Below, piece after piece: positions 6,365 through 14,816 of a stretch of DNA of 61,871 nt. Made by a program: the position numbers and the translations under genes. The DNA lies in NCBI GenBank assembly GCA_023665825.1, contig JAMPDE010000001.1:1280436-1342306 (forward strand), given 5' to 3'. The notes under the pieces are model-generated. The model was not told the DNA's origin. It ran no database searches and was given only the letters and a program-made list of their open reading frames with translations. Positions within the stretch are counted from its first letter, which is position 1; each line of letters begins with the position of its first letter. This stretch comes from Alistipes senegalensis. GTDB taxonomy: Bacteria; Bacteroidota; Bacteroidia; Bacteroidales; Rikenellaceae.

Positions 6365-8350
6365 ATGAAAAACATCTCAACGAACAGGATTCCCTGTTTC
6401 CGGCGATGGAACCGCAAAGGCTGGTCGGCTTTTGCGAGCCTTCATCGCGAGGTAACGATCGGGGTGCTTTCGGCGACGATGTCCATTCTCTTGCTGTCCG
6501 CCCAGCGCGTTGCGGCGCAGGATGCCGATACGACGGCTATCCGTTCGCTGCAAATCGACGAAGTGGGAATTTCGGGGAGCCAAAGTTCCCCGACACCCAA
6601 CGCGCTGGCGACGATTTCGCTTTTCGATCGGAAAGCGCAGACTGCAGCTCCTGTCCAGACTTTGGAAGCCGCGCTGCGCCTGACGCCTTCGGTCGATTTG
6701 CGCGAACGGGGCGGCAGGGGAGCACAGGCGGACATCGCCATTCGGGGCGGCTCTTTCGATCAGACGATGGTGCTGTTGAACGGCATCGATTTCACCGATG
6801 CCCGTACCGGACATCAATCGCACTCCTTGCCCGTCGATCTCGAAACGATTTCGGCGGTGGAACTCATCGACGGCCTGCCCGGTGTCGGGGCTTACGCCGG
6901 AGCCGTGAACATTCGTACGGCACCGCTCTATCCCGATTATCTGCGATTCGATGCTTCGGGCGGCAGTTACGGTTACGGCTACGCCAATTTGTCGGGTGCC
7001 GTCACGGGGCAGCGGTTCTCGTTGCTCGGGGCCGTTTCTTACCGGCACAGCGATGGGTATCGGCACAATACCGATTTCGACAACTGCAATGCGTTCATGC
7101 GGGCGACGTGGGAGGCCCGACGGGCGGGATACTTCGAGTTCCAAACGGGGTGGCAAAGGCGCGAGTTCGGCTCAAACGGATTTTATGCGGCCTATAATCC
7201 CGATCAGTGGGAACGTACTTCCACTGCGTTGGCATCCTTGAAGTGGCAGAAGAGGATAGGCCGGTTTTCAACCTGTGCATCAGTCAGTTATCGAAAGAAT
7301 TTCGACCGTTACGACTGGACGCGCGGGACGCCCATGAACCGCCACAATACCGATAATGTCGGGGCCGGAGCATGGGGCGATTATGATTGGTTCGGCGGCA
7401 CGACTTCGCTCGGCGGAATTTATGCCTATCACCATATTTTCAGTACCAATCTCGGTGAACCGCTCAATGTTCCGCATGGCGATTATACCCACGCCAAAGC
7501 GCGGCACACGGGTAATCTGTGGATGCGGCACACCCTGCAACGGGGGCGATTCGATGCGGCGGCTTCGGCCGGTGTCAGTCTGACGCCTTACGGTGAATCG
7601 GCCTTGTGGAGCGTTTCCGCAGGTTACGGTTTTGTGTCGGGCGTGCATCTGAATGCAGCTGTTTCGCAGTCGATGCGGCTGCCGACCTTTACCGATCTTT
7701 ATTACAGCTCGCCCGCACAAATCAACAACCTCGATCTGATACCGGAACACGCTGTTACCTATCGACTTGATGCCGATTATACGAGGCGTCGCTGGAGCTT
7801 TCGGGCTGCGGCTTATTACCGTGCCGGACGTGATATCATCGACTGGGTACGGCGGGAAGAGTTCGACGGAAAATGGCACTCCGAGCAGACGAGCAGACTT
7901 GATACTTACGGCGTAGAGTTTTCGGGCGTATATTGTGCGGGAAACGGCTTTCTGCGTCGTGTTACATTTACCTACGGTTACACAACGACCGACCGTATCA
8001 CGGATGCCGAAGCCCAAAGCGCGATGGATTTCATGCGCCACAAGGCGGTGCTTTCGGCCGAAGTGCATTTCTGGCGACGGCTGTCGTTCGTGCTGACCGG
8101 TTCGGTTTACGACCGCAACGGAAGCTATACGGACTATCCCATACCGGGCGATTCGCAGACCAAAGTGATGTGCGACTTCAAGCCTTACTTTCTGTTAGAC
8201 GGCCGATTGTCTTGGGAAAAAGGCATTTGCCGACTGTATGTCGATGCCACGAACCTGACGGATACCGACTATTGCGATATGGGCGGTATTCCGTTGCCCG
8301 GTGCTTGGTTTACGGGTGGGCTGACGCTTACGATCGGAAAACCCAGATAA
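6365..8350 (+). CDS. TonB-dependent outer-membrane receptor (BtuB-like)
   Basis: A 661-residue outer-membrane gated channel. A long N-terminal signal segment (hydrophobic about residues 30-48, cleaved near VAAQ) is followed by a possible TonB box (LQIDEVGI). Next comes a plug domain (about 60-175, with LRERGGRGAQADIAIRGG and LPGVGAYAGAVNIRTAP), then a beta-barrel to the C-terminus (TDLYYSSPAQINN segment typical of BtuB-like receptors). It imports an unknown ligand using TonB energy. Size and plug resemble BtuB or siderophore receptors, not SusC, since the N-terminal carboxypeptidase-like domain is missing. No SusD or substrate-binding partner lies next to it. The C-terminus is Lys-Pro-Arg rather than the usual aromatic residue. 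Confidence 0.85.
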   Translation: MKNISTNRIPCFRRWNRKGWSAFASLHREVTIGVLSATMSILLLSAQRVAAQDADTTAIRSLQIDEVGISGSQSSPTPNALATISLFDRKAQTAAPVQTLEAALRLTPSVDLRERGGRGAQADIAIRGGSFDQTMVLLNGIDFTDARTGHQSHSLPVDLETISAVELIDGLPGVGAYAGAVNIRTAPLYPDYLRFDASGGSYGYGYANLSGAVTGQRFSLLGAVSYRHSDGYRHNTDFDNCNAFMRATWEARRAGYFEFQTGWQRREFGSNGFYAAYNPDQWERTSTALASLKWQKRIGRFSTCASVSYRKNFDRYDWTRGTPMNRHNTDNVGAGAWGDYDWFGGTTSLGGIYAYHHIFSTNLGEPLNVPHGDYTHAKARHTGNLWMRHTLQRGRFDAAASAGVSLTPYGESALWSVSAGYGFVSGVHLNAAVSQSMRLPTFTDLYYSSPAQINNLDLIPEHAVTYRLDADYTRRRWSFRAAAYYRAGRDIIDWVRREEFDGKWHSEQTSRLDTYGVEFSGVYCAGNGFLRRVTFTYGYTTTDRITDAEAQSAMDFMRHKAVLSAEVHFWRRLSFVLTGSVYDRNGSYTDYPIPGDSQTKVMCDFKPYFLLDGRLSWEKGICRLYVDATNLTDTDYCDMGGIPLPGAWFTGGLTLTIGKPR

Positions 8351-8374
8351 TCGGGAAATACTATGAATGTGAAA

Positions 8375-8402
8375 AATCCCCGCCGGAAAGCGGGGATTCT
8401 TT
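8375..8402. terminator. Terminator between convergent receptor and porin genes
   Basis: AATCCCCGC (8375-8383) pairs with GCGGGGATT (8390-8398) around a CGGAAA loop. CTTTCG follows on the plus side and a short T-run follows on the minus side, so it can serve both genes. Confidence 0.8.
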
Positions 8403-8424
8403 CGTTTGTCGATAGGAGCGATGC

Positions 8425-9780
8425 TTAAAAACTGTACTGCATCAACAGTTGTGCGCGGTTGGCGTGGTTCCGAAGTCCGTCCATGTTCTTGCGGGTACCG
8501 TAGAGGTACTCGGCGGCCATCTTGAAACGCGGTGTCAGCGAATAGAAGATATTGCCGAAAATGTATTGCCCCTGACGGTATTCGTTATCGGCATAATAGC
8601 CGTTTTCGTGCTCGATGCGAACCATCGAATAACCGCCCGAAAGGGCTACCCGACGCGACAGATTGAGCTGTGCCGCAGCCTGCCACCCCCACATCGGCAT
8701 GGTCTGAATCTGCGCGGGATTGGCCGGATTGGGCGTAAAGTCCAGTCCCGAACCTTTGAGGTCTTGGATGTAGGGCGTGATGCCTTCGCCGTAGACGCCG
8801 TTCATGAAGAGCTGGAACCAGCGGCTGAGTTTGAGGTTGCCGCTGAACTGCGCACCCCATCCGAACAGCGAGGTATTGCGGTTGGTCGCCAGATTGCGAG
8901 CGTATAGGTTGCGGAATACGGCCGATGCCCGCAGGTGGCTTTGCCGCTGTTCCTGTCCCCATTGCACTTGCAGATAGACCGGAAAATCGGGCATGCGCTG
9001 CGGCAGCGGAGCGAAATTGTCGTTGTAGGTCGCGCTCACGTCGGGCATTTCGGCTGCGAGACCGAATTTCATGTGGTCGCGGGCGAACGAATGCTCGTAA
9101 CGGAGCATGGTCGCGAACTGGAAGTTGTAGGCATTGGGGCCTTGAAAGTCGACGGTCGTCGGGCCGGCCTGCACGTCGCAGAACGTGGTGATGTCGCGTC
9201 CGAACGTAAAGCCTTTGACCGATACGTAAGCCGAACGCAGGCGGGGAATGTAGCTGCCTTGTGCACCGCCGCGAAAATCGCCGTCCACGTAGATGATGAT
9301 GCGGCCCAGTGCGCGGGTATTGGCGATGGCTTTCAGGAACAAACGCGAGGTCGAAGCATCCATCGTCAGCTTCTGGTCCGTAGCGTAGTTGCCCGGTATG
9401 GGAATGTCGTAGGGGACGAAATCGAGGTTGTCGACCGTACCCTCGAACTCATAGGCCGTGCGCAGGGCCACGTAACCGCCCAGTGCGAAGGAGAACTTGT
9501 TGTTCTTGCTGGCGAAGACGAACTGCGGTGCTTCCGTCTGTTGGAATCCCGGACGATGCGTTTCCAAGTAGTCCTGCGTCGCTCCCTCTGCGGAAAGGCG
9601 ATTGAGTGCAGCTACTTGTTGAGCCGCGCATGCGTCGGTGTAGATCGTGTCCACTTGGTGCATGGAGATCATGTAAACCGTCGGAGCGTACTCGCCGTGT
9701 CGTGCGGATCTCATGCGGTGCTGGGCCGATACGCTGGTGGCCAGCAACAGCGCCACGATCAGAAGTCGAAATGTTTTCAT
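8425..9780 (-). CDS. DcaP-like outer-membrane porin
   Basis: A 451-residue protein with a clear signal peptide (MKTFRLLIVALLLATSVSAQ) and a beta-barrel ending in phenylalanine (LLMQYSF), as expected for insertion by the Bam machinery. The middle (FALGGYVALRTAYEFEG, TSRLFLKA, YVDGDFRGG, FTFGRDITTFCD, GPNAYNF) matches the DcaP-type trimeric porin family, which lets small anionic solutes cross the outer membrane. The short region after the signal (about 20-75) is the predicted coiled segment of that family. The substrate cannot be told from sequence. The start at the second Met (9780) is preferred because the signal peptide begins there. The longer ORF starts at 9792. Confidence 0.78.
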   Translation of the reverse strand: MKTFRLLIVALLLATSVSAQHRMRSARHGEYAPTVYMISMHQVDTIYTDACAAQQVAALNRLSAEGATQDYLETHRPGFQQTEAPQFVFASKNNKFSFALGGYVALRTAYEFEGTVDNLDFVPYDIPIPGNYATDQKLTMDASTSRLFLKAIANTRALGRIIIYVDGDFRGGAQGSYIPRLRSAYVSVKGFTFGRDITTFCDVQAGPTTVDFQGPNAYNFQFATMLRYEHSFARDHMKFGLAAEMPDVSATYNDNFAPLPQRMPDFPVYLQVQWGQEQRQSHLRASAVFRNLYARNLATNRNTSLFGWGAQFSGNLKLSRWFQLFMNGVYGEGITPYIQDLKGSGLDFTPNPANPAQIQTMPMWGWQAAAQLNLSRRVALSGGYSMVRIEHENGYYADNEYRQGQYIFGNIFYSLTPRFKMAAEYLYGTRKNMDGLRNHANRAQLLMQYSF

Positions 9781-9906
9781 AAGCCGAATCAATTTGGTTT
9801 TTAATGAATTTTTTCTGTTTTGTTTTTGGATTACAGCCGGTTAATACCCGCCGTTGTGTTTTGCAAGTTGTATGCCAAAGAACCGTGCACGAATTTTGAT
9901 TTTTAT

Positions 9907-9914
9907 TAACTTTG
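9907..9914 (+). promoter_or_regulatory. -7 promoter box of the metallophosphoesterase gene
   Basis: TAACTTTG is an exact TAnnTTTG match. Transcription would start near 9920, which rules out the in-frame ATG at 9916 and supports the ATG at 9958. No TTTG is found at the -33 spacing. Confidence 0.6.
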
Positions 9915-9957
9915 CATGCCGGAACAGTCCGGTCTGCCTATTATTTTAAGGTATATC

Positions 9958-11121
9958 ATGTCTTTTATCCTGTTTTTCGTTCTGCTCTTTATCGGAGCGG
10001 TCTTTGCCGATTCTCTTTTCTGGTGGCGTTGCGCCGGTTCGTTGCACGGCCGTCGCGTGCTCGGTTGGGGGTTGGTGTTTTCCTACCTGCCGTTGCTGGC
10101 GATGATTCTGCTGTTGGGGCTCTCCCGCGACAATACGACCGGAGTGATGGCCGCTTGCATGTGGCTGTTTTGGATCTGGCTGTTCCTGTTTTTGCTCCGA
10201 TTGGTTTTTTACCTCTTTCGGGGGATAGATTTACCCCGTTTAGGAACGGTTCTGGCGGTCGGGGTGGCCGGATTGCTCGTGTGGGGCGTGACGGTCGGCC
10301 GGACTTCCCTGCGTATCAATCGTATCGAGATTTTCTCCGAAAAACTGCCCGCTTCGTTCGACGGATTCCGCATCGTGCAACTCTCGGACATGCACATCGG
10401 GACGCTCGTTTCACCGAAACGCGAACTGCAACGCATCGTGGACAGTGTGCTGTCGTTGCATCCCGATTTGATCGTATTTACCGGCGACCTCGTAAACGTC
10501 CGTTCTTCGGAACTGACCGACCGCATCGCGGCGGTTCTGCGCGGATTGCAGGCTCCGTACGGCGTGATTTCGGTGTTGGGCAATCACGACGTAGGTGTTT
10601 ATATCAAGGATACCGTCCGTCAATCACCTGCCGAAAGTCTGCATGAAGTCATTGCTTGGCAGCAGCATTTGGGGTGGCAGGTATTGCAGGACACGACGGT
10701 CTATTTGTCGCGGTGTGGGGAGCGTATTTCGGTTTCCGGCATTTCGTTCGATCCTGCCTTGCGCAAAAAACGCCACGATTCGGAGCTTCCTCCGGCGCGG
10801 CTCGACGTCGTTTATCGCGGCGTGCCCGATTCGCTGTTCAATCTGACGGCGGTGCATCTGCCGCAGTTTTGGTCGCAGGTTGTCCAGAGCGGATACGGCG
10901 ATTTGACGCTTTCCGGCCACGTGCACTCCATGCAGATGAAAATCCGTTTGTTCGGGCATGCGTTTTCGCCGGCCCGTTGGCTTTATGACCGTTGGAGCGG
11001 CCTATACAGCGACCGAGCCCATACGCTTTACATCAACGACGGGACGGGTTACGTCGCTTATCCGATGCGGCTGGGCGCATGGCCCGAAATCACCTTGATA
11101 ACGCTCCGGTCATGCGAGTGA
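9958..11121 (+). CDS. Membrane-anchored calcineurin-like metallophosphoesterase
   Basis: A 387-residue protein with about four N-terminal membrane segments (residues 1-25, 40-60, 70-90, 98-115) and a metallophosphoesterase domain from about residue 135. The metal-binding motifs are all present: DMHIG, TGDLVN, GNHD, an isolated H (AVHLP) and GHVH. Proteins of this YaeI/YkuE type hydrolyse phosphodiesters or phosphomonoesters at the membrane, and some act on UDP-diacylglucosamine-like lipids. The actual substrate is unknown. The last bases overlap the start of the next gene (ATGCGAGTGA), so the two are translationally coupled. Confidence 0.83.
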   Translation: MSFILFFVLLFIGAVFADSLFWWRCAGSLHGRRVLGWGLVFSYLPLLAMILLLGLSRDNTTGVMAACMWLFWIWLFLFLLRLVFYLFRGIDLPRLGTVLAVGVAGLLVWGVTVGRTSLRINRIEIFSEKLPASFDGFRIVQLSDMHIGTLVSPKRELQRIVDSVLSLHPDLIVFTGDLVNVRSSELTDRIAAVLRGLQAPYGVISVLGNHDVGVYIKDTVRQSPAESLHEVIAWQQHLGWQVLQDTTVYLSRCGERISVSGISFDPALRKKRHDSELPPARLDVVYRGVPDSLFNLTAVHLPQFWSQVVQSGYGDLTLSGHVHSMQMKIRLFGHAFSPARWLYDRWSGLYSDRAHTLYINDGTGYVAYPMRLGAWPEITLITLRSCE

Positions 11122-12188
11122 CGCTCTCTTTCGCAACTTCGGCCGACGAATTCTTGGACGATATTTCGGATTGCCGGCGGATGATTTCTACGCCCGAAGA
11201 TTGGGCTGCGGTCGGCCGGTTGCGTGCTTCGTGCGATGCGATTCTGGTCGGTGCCGAGACTTTGCGGCGGGACAATCCCGCGCTGTTGCTTCGGGACGAT
11301 GCGGTTCGTGCCCGCCGTGCAGAGGCCGGATTGCGACCCGACCTGACCAAAGCGACGCTGTCCGTTTCGGGACGGCTCGACCCTGCCTTACGGTTTTTCA
11401 CCGAAGGCGATGCCGACCGGTATGTTTTTTCGCCGCAAGATTTGCCGGAATTGCACGAAGTCGCGACCGTCATTGCGGCAGGCGGCGCGGTTACGGCCCG
11501 ATTCATCGTGACGGAACTGGAAAAACGGGGCATCGGGCATTTGCTGGTAGAAGGCGGCGCCCGTGTGCTGCGGATGTTCCTCGACGAAGGGCAGGCCGAT
11601 ACCGTGCGCATGGCCGTCAATCCGGCTTTGTTGCTCGGCGATGCGGGGTATGCCCGTTTCGAGTTCCGGTCTCCGTGCGGTGTCCCGTGCGAAACCGAGA
11701 ATCTCGGCGGCATGCAGGTTACGACCTGTACCCTGCGGCCCGATACGACCGCCGAAGACTGCATGCGGTTGCGGCAGGCAATCGACATCAGCCGGCAGTC
11801 GCCTCCGTGTTCGACGGCCTATCGGGTGGGGGCGGTCGTCGTTACCCGTCGAAACGAAGTTTTCACCGGCTATACGCACGAATCGTCCGCGACGCACCAT
11901 GCCGAACAGGAAGCCGTTATCAAGGCATTGGCTGCGGGTGCCGATTTGTGGGGTGCGTCGATTTATTCTTCGATGGAACCTTGTTCCAGCCGTGCCAGTG
12001 AACCCGAAAGCTGCACGCAGCTGATTATCCGGTACGGTTTCGCGCACGTGGCGTTCGCGCTCTACGAGCCCGACCGTTTCGTCGATTGTTGCGGTGCGCT
12101 CTCGCTGCGGGCAGCGGGCATCGACGTGCGGGCCTATCCCGATTTGGGCGAAGAAGTCCGGGCCGTGAATGCCCATTTGTGGAACTGA
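11112..12188 (+). CDS. RibD-like bifunctional protein with reversed domain order
   Basis: A 358-residue protein. Residues 1-205 are a RibD C-terminal/dihydrofolate-reductase-like domain (MRVTLSFATSADEFLDD, DAILVGAETLRRDNP, LLVEGGARVL at 145-154). Residues 215-355 are a cytidine-deaminase-fold domain with HAE (263-265) and PC-x9-C (C291, C301) zinc ligands. Canonical RibD has the deaminase first and the reductase second. Here the order is reversed, and the cysteine spacing is one residue longer than in the usual PCSHHGRTPPC motif. It could carry out the two RibD steps of riboflavin synthesis, or act on another pyrimidine or pterin. The start at 11112 is set by the 10-base overlap with the upstream gene. 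Confidence 0.75.
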   Translation: MRVTLSFATSADEFLDDISDCRRMISTPEDWAAVGRLRASCDAILVGAETLRRDNPALLLRDDAVRARRAEAGLRPDLTKATLSVSGRLDPALRFFTEGDADRYVFSPQDLPELHEVATVIAAGGAVTARFIVTELEKRGIGHLLVEGGARVLRMFLDEGQADTVRMAVNPALLLGDAGYARFEFRSPCGVPCETENLGGMQVTTCTLRPDTTAEDCMRLRQAIDISRQSPPCSTAYRVGAVVVTRRNEVFTGYTHESSATHHAEQEAVIKALAAGADLWGASIYSSMEPCSSRASEPESCTQLIIRYGFAHVAFALYEPDRFVDCCGALSLRAAGIDVRAYPDLGEEVRAVNAHLWN

Positions 12189-12213
12189 CTTCCTCCGAAA
12201 AAGTGCAATCGTA

Positions 12214-12303
12214 CTCCGAACGAACCGAAATGACCGGTTGCGGACGGAAATGTCGTTTGATTTGCAGGTAGCGTCGTTCGGAGGCGGAGCGCAAAAGCTC
12301 CGC
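12214..12303 (+). other. Two nested inverted repeats upstream of the TolC-like gene
   Basis: CTCCGAACGA (12214-12223) and TCGTTCGGAG (12274-12283) are perfect 10-base inverted repeats 50 nt apart. Next to them, GCGGAGC (12284-12290) and GCTCCGC (12297-12303) form a 7-bp hairpin with loop GCAAAA that ends 12 nt before the ATG at 12316. They could form mRNA structure controlling translation. There is no T-run, so a terminator is unlikely. Confidence 0.55.
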
Positions 12304-12315
12304 GATGAACGACGC

Positions 12316-13800
12316 ATGACGACACGTTTACAGACTGCAGCAGCCGCAATCGCAATAGGGCTGTTTTTTCCGGTTGCAGCCCGAACGCTCGTTCGTTCGG
12401 AACAACCGGATACGCTTTCGGCGGGCCGAGCCTTGACACTCGACGATGCGCTGACACTCGTATTTACGGAAAATCCGACCGTTAAGGCCGTTGCATACGA
12501 AGAACATGCCGCCGCCCAGCAACGACGGGCGGCCATCGGTTTGCGCATGCCGCAAATCGGCATAACCGGTGCCTGCGCTTATCTTTCCAAAGATATCGGA
12601 TTCGATTTCAATAACTTGAAAGCATCGTTCGGCGACGTCGCCGGAAAATTGTTGCCGTTGGTGCCCGATGCCTTGCGTCCCGAAGTGACGGGATACGTGG
12701 AGCGGCTGACAGGAGCCGACTGGTTCGTCGAATTGCAGAATCGGAGCGTCGGTTTTGTCGGCGGCGAAGTGAGCCTGCCCATTTGGTTGGGCGGCAAAAT
12801 CAATGCGGCGAACCGTGCTGCAAAAATCAACGAACAGACGGTCGGAGAGCAGGGACGTCAAACGCGTAATGCGTTGGTATCGGAGTTGGTCGAACGCTAT
12901 TTCGGGCTGGCGCTTTCGATGCAGGTCGTCGAGGTGCGGCAGCGGGTGGTCGAAGGCGTTCGGCGGCATCTCGCGGATGCCGAAGCGCTCGAACGCAACG
13001 GCATGATCGCTCGCAGCGAACGGCTTTACGTGGAGTTCAAGTTGGCCGAAGCCGAACGCGACCTGTCCGATGCCCGATTGCAGTTGCAGACCATATCCGC
13101 TGCGCTCGACAATACGCTGGGCCGTGATTCCGATTGGCGGCCGCTGACCGCGATGTTTCTGCTCGAAGGGCTCGAACCGTTGCCCTATTTTCAGGAACTC
13201 GCACTCGACTGCAATCCGCTTTTGCGGCAGGCCGGTTTGAAATACCGGTTGGCCGAAGAAAGCGTCAAGGTGCAACGGGCCGATTTTCTGCCGCAGGTGG
13301 CGGCTGTCGGCGGCGGTACGTTTTACAATTATCAGGTTTCGGGTTTGGCACCGCGTTGGGCGGTCGGGGTCGGCGTGCGTATCAAATTGTTCGACGGATT
13401 GAGCCGCGAATACCGCTATTCGGCGGCTCGTGCGACCGTGCGTCGGGTGGGGGAGCTGCAAACGCAAGCAGCACGCGAAATTGCCGTGCTGGTCGAACAG
13501 CTCTACAACGAATTGACGAATTGCCGGAACCGGATGCGGTCGCTCGGAGCCTCGCTGGCGTTCGCCGAATCCTACCTCCGAATGAAAGAGGCCGCTTTCC
13601 GCGAGGGAATGGCGACTTCGACGGAACTCATTGATGCCGAACTCGATTTGGCCGGCGTGCGCATCGAACGGCTCCGAAATGCGTATGACTACGATTGCTA
13701 CTTGGCCCGTTTGCTGGAAGCGGCAGGCATCAGCGACGCATTCGCGGCGTATGCCCGTCGTGCGGATGCCGAAATCGTCCTGTTCGATAAAAATCAATAG
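12316..13800 (+). CDS. TolC-family outer-membrane efflux protein
   Basis: A 494-residue outer-membrane factor. The signal peptide is residues 1-24 (MTTRLQTAAAAIAIGLFFPVAAR), which sets the start. Two OEP repeats follow, with long coiled helices rich in Ala, Glu and Arg (for example EARRLADAEALERNG-like stretches and LIDAELDLAGVRIERLRNAYDYD near the end). It would form the exit channel of a tripartite exporter whose adaptor and inner-membrane parts are encoded immediately downstream (2-bp gap to the HlyD-like gene). Substrate unknown. Confidence 0.88.
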   Translation: MTTRLQTAAAAIAIGLFFPVAARTLVRSEQPDTLSAGRALTLDDALTLVFTENPTVKAVAYEEHAAAQQRRAAIGLRMPQIGITGACAYLSKDIGFDFNNLKASFGDVAGKLLPLVPDALRPEVTGYVERLTGADWFVELQNRSVGFVGGEVSLPIWLGGKINAANRAAKINEQTVGEQGRQTRNALVSELVERYFGLALSMQVVEVRQRVVEGVRRHLADAEALERNGMIARSERLYVEFKLAEAERDLSDARLQLQTISAALDNTLGRDSDWRPLTAMFLLEGLEPLPYFQELALDCNPLLRQAGLKYRLAEESVKVQRADFLPQVAAVGGGTFYNYQVSGLAPRWAVGVGVRIKLFDGLSREYRYSAARATVRRVGELQTQAAREIAVLVEQLYNELTNCRNRMRSLGASLAFAESYLRMKEAAFREGMATSTELIDAELDLAGVRIERLRNAYDYDCYLARLLEAAGISDAFAAYARRADAEIVLFDKNQ

Positions 13801-13802
13801 CC

Positions 13803-14816
13803 ATGAAACATAAAAACACCTTCGGAATCGTGCTCGCGGCGGTCGTCATCGTCGTTTCGGTGGTACTGATCAGCCGTTACATCGTGCGGCGAACACCGCT
13901 TTGGGTGCAGGGAACGGTAGAGTGTACGACCTATCGGGCTTCGTCGAAAATTCCCGGTCGCATCGCAGAAATGCTCATCGCGCAGGGCGACCGTGTGGAG
14001 CGGGGACAGCTGCTCTATACGCTCACCACGCCTGAACTGAACGCCAAATTGGAGCAGGCCGAAGCCGCGCGGAGTGCCGCGTCGGCACTCGATGCTGCTG
14101 CGGTCGCAGGTGCGCGGAAACAACAGATTCAGGCGGCCGAAAATATGTGGCGGAAAGCGCAGGCCGGAACGGAACTGGCCCGCAAGACCTACGAACGCGT
14201 GAAAAATTTGTATGACGAAGGGGTTGTTCCGGCACAGAAGCTCGACGAAGTGTCGGCCGACTACCGGGCGATGCAGGCTACCGAGCAGGCGGCTCGTGCG
14301 GAATATCAGTTGGCTTTGTCCGGTGCCCGCAAGGAGGATAAGGAAGCCGCTGCTGCACGGGTTCGGCAGGCGAAGGGCGCAGTCGCCGAAGTGGAATCTT
14401 ATATCGACGATGCACGGGTTTACGCACCGGTAACGGGCGAAGTGTCGAGCGTGACGGCCGAAGCGGGCGAGCTGGTCGGCGAAGGGTATCCCGCCGTTGC
14501 GATTCTCGACTTGTCGGACGAATGGGTGTTGTTCAATATCAAGGAGACGCTCTTGCCGGACATATCGGTCGGCACCCGCCTTTGGAGCTATGTTCCGGCG
14601 CTGGACCGCGACGTGGAGTTGGTGATAACTTATCTTTCCGCCCAAGCGGATTTCGCCACATGGTCGGCCACGCGCACACGAGGCGGATTCGATATTCGGA
14701 CGTTTGCGGTCAAGGCCGAACCCGTGACGGAAAAGAACGTCTTGCGGCCCGGCATGAGCGTATTGGTGAACTGGGACAGAATCGGCCGTCCTCCGAAAAA
14801 GAAAGGCCGCCGATGA
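13803..14816 (+). CDS. HlyD-family membrane fusion protein
   Basis: A 337-residue periplasmic adaptor anchored by one N-terminal membrane segment (about residues 7-25). A biotinyl-lipoyl-like half motif (GRIAEMLIAQGDRVERGQLLYTL, about 50-72) and a coiled-coil hairpin (about 75-195) are followed by a second lipoyl half (VYAPVTGEVSSVTAEAGELV) and a beta-barrel. It links the TolC-like protein to the ABC-2 permeases. Its stop codon overlaps the start of the first permease gene (ATGA). Confidence 0.88.
   Translation: MKHKNTFGIVLAAVVIVVSVVLISRYIVRRTPLWVQGTVECTTYRASSKIPGRIAEMLIAQGDRVERGQLLYTLTTPELNAKLEQAEAARSAASALDAAAVAGARKQQIQAAENMWRKAQAGTELARKTYERVKNLYDEGVVPAQKLDEVSADYRAMQATEQAARAEYQLALSGARKEDKEAAAARVRQAKGAVAEVESYIDDARVYAPVTGEVSSVTAEAGELVGEGYPAVAILDLSDEWVLFNIKETLLPDISVGTRLWSYVPALDRDVELVITYLSAQADFATWSATRTRGGFDIRTFAVKAEPVTEKNVLRPGMSVLVNWDRIGRPPKKKGRR

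Noticed and set aside
9916-9957. ATG at 9916 as start of the metallophosphoesterase
   Set aside because: It lies one base after the -7 box and so before the expected transcript start. The first membrane helix begins at 9958.
14522-14812. Long 5' extension of the first ABC-2 permease
   Set aside because: It overlaps the HlyD gene in another frame. The ATGA overlap at 14813 and the family start fit better.
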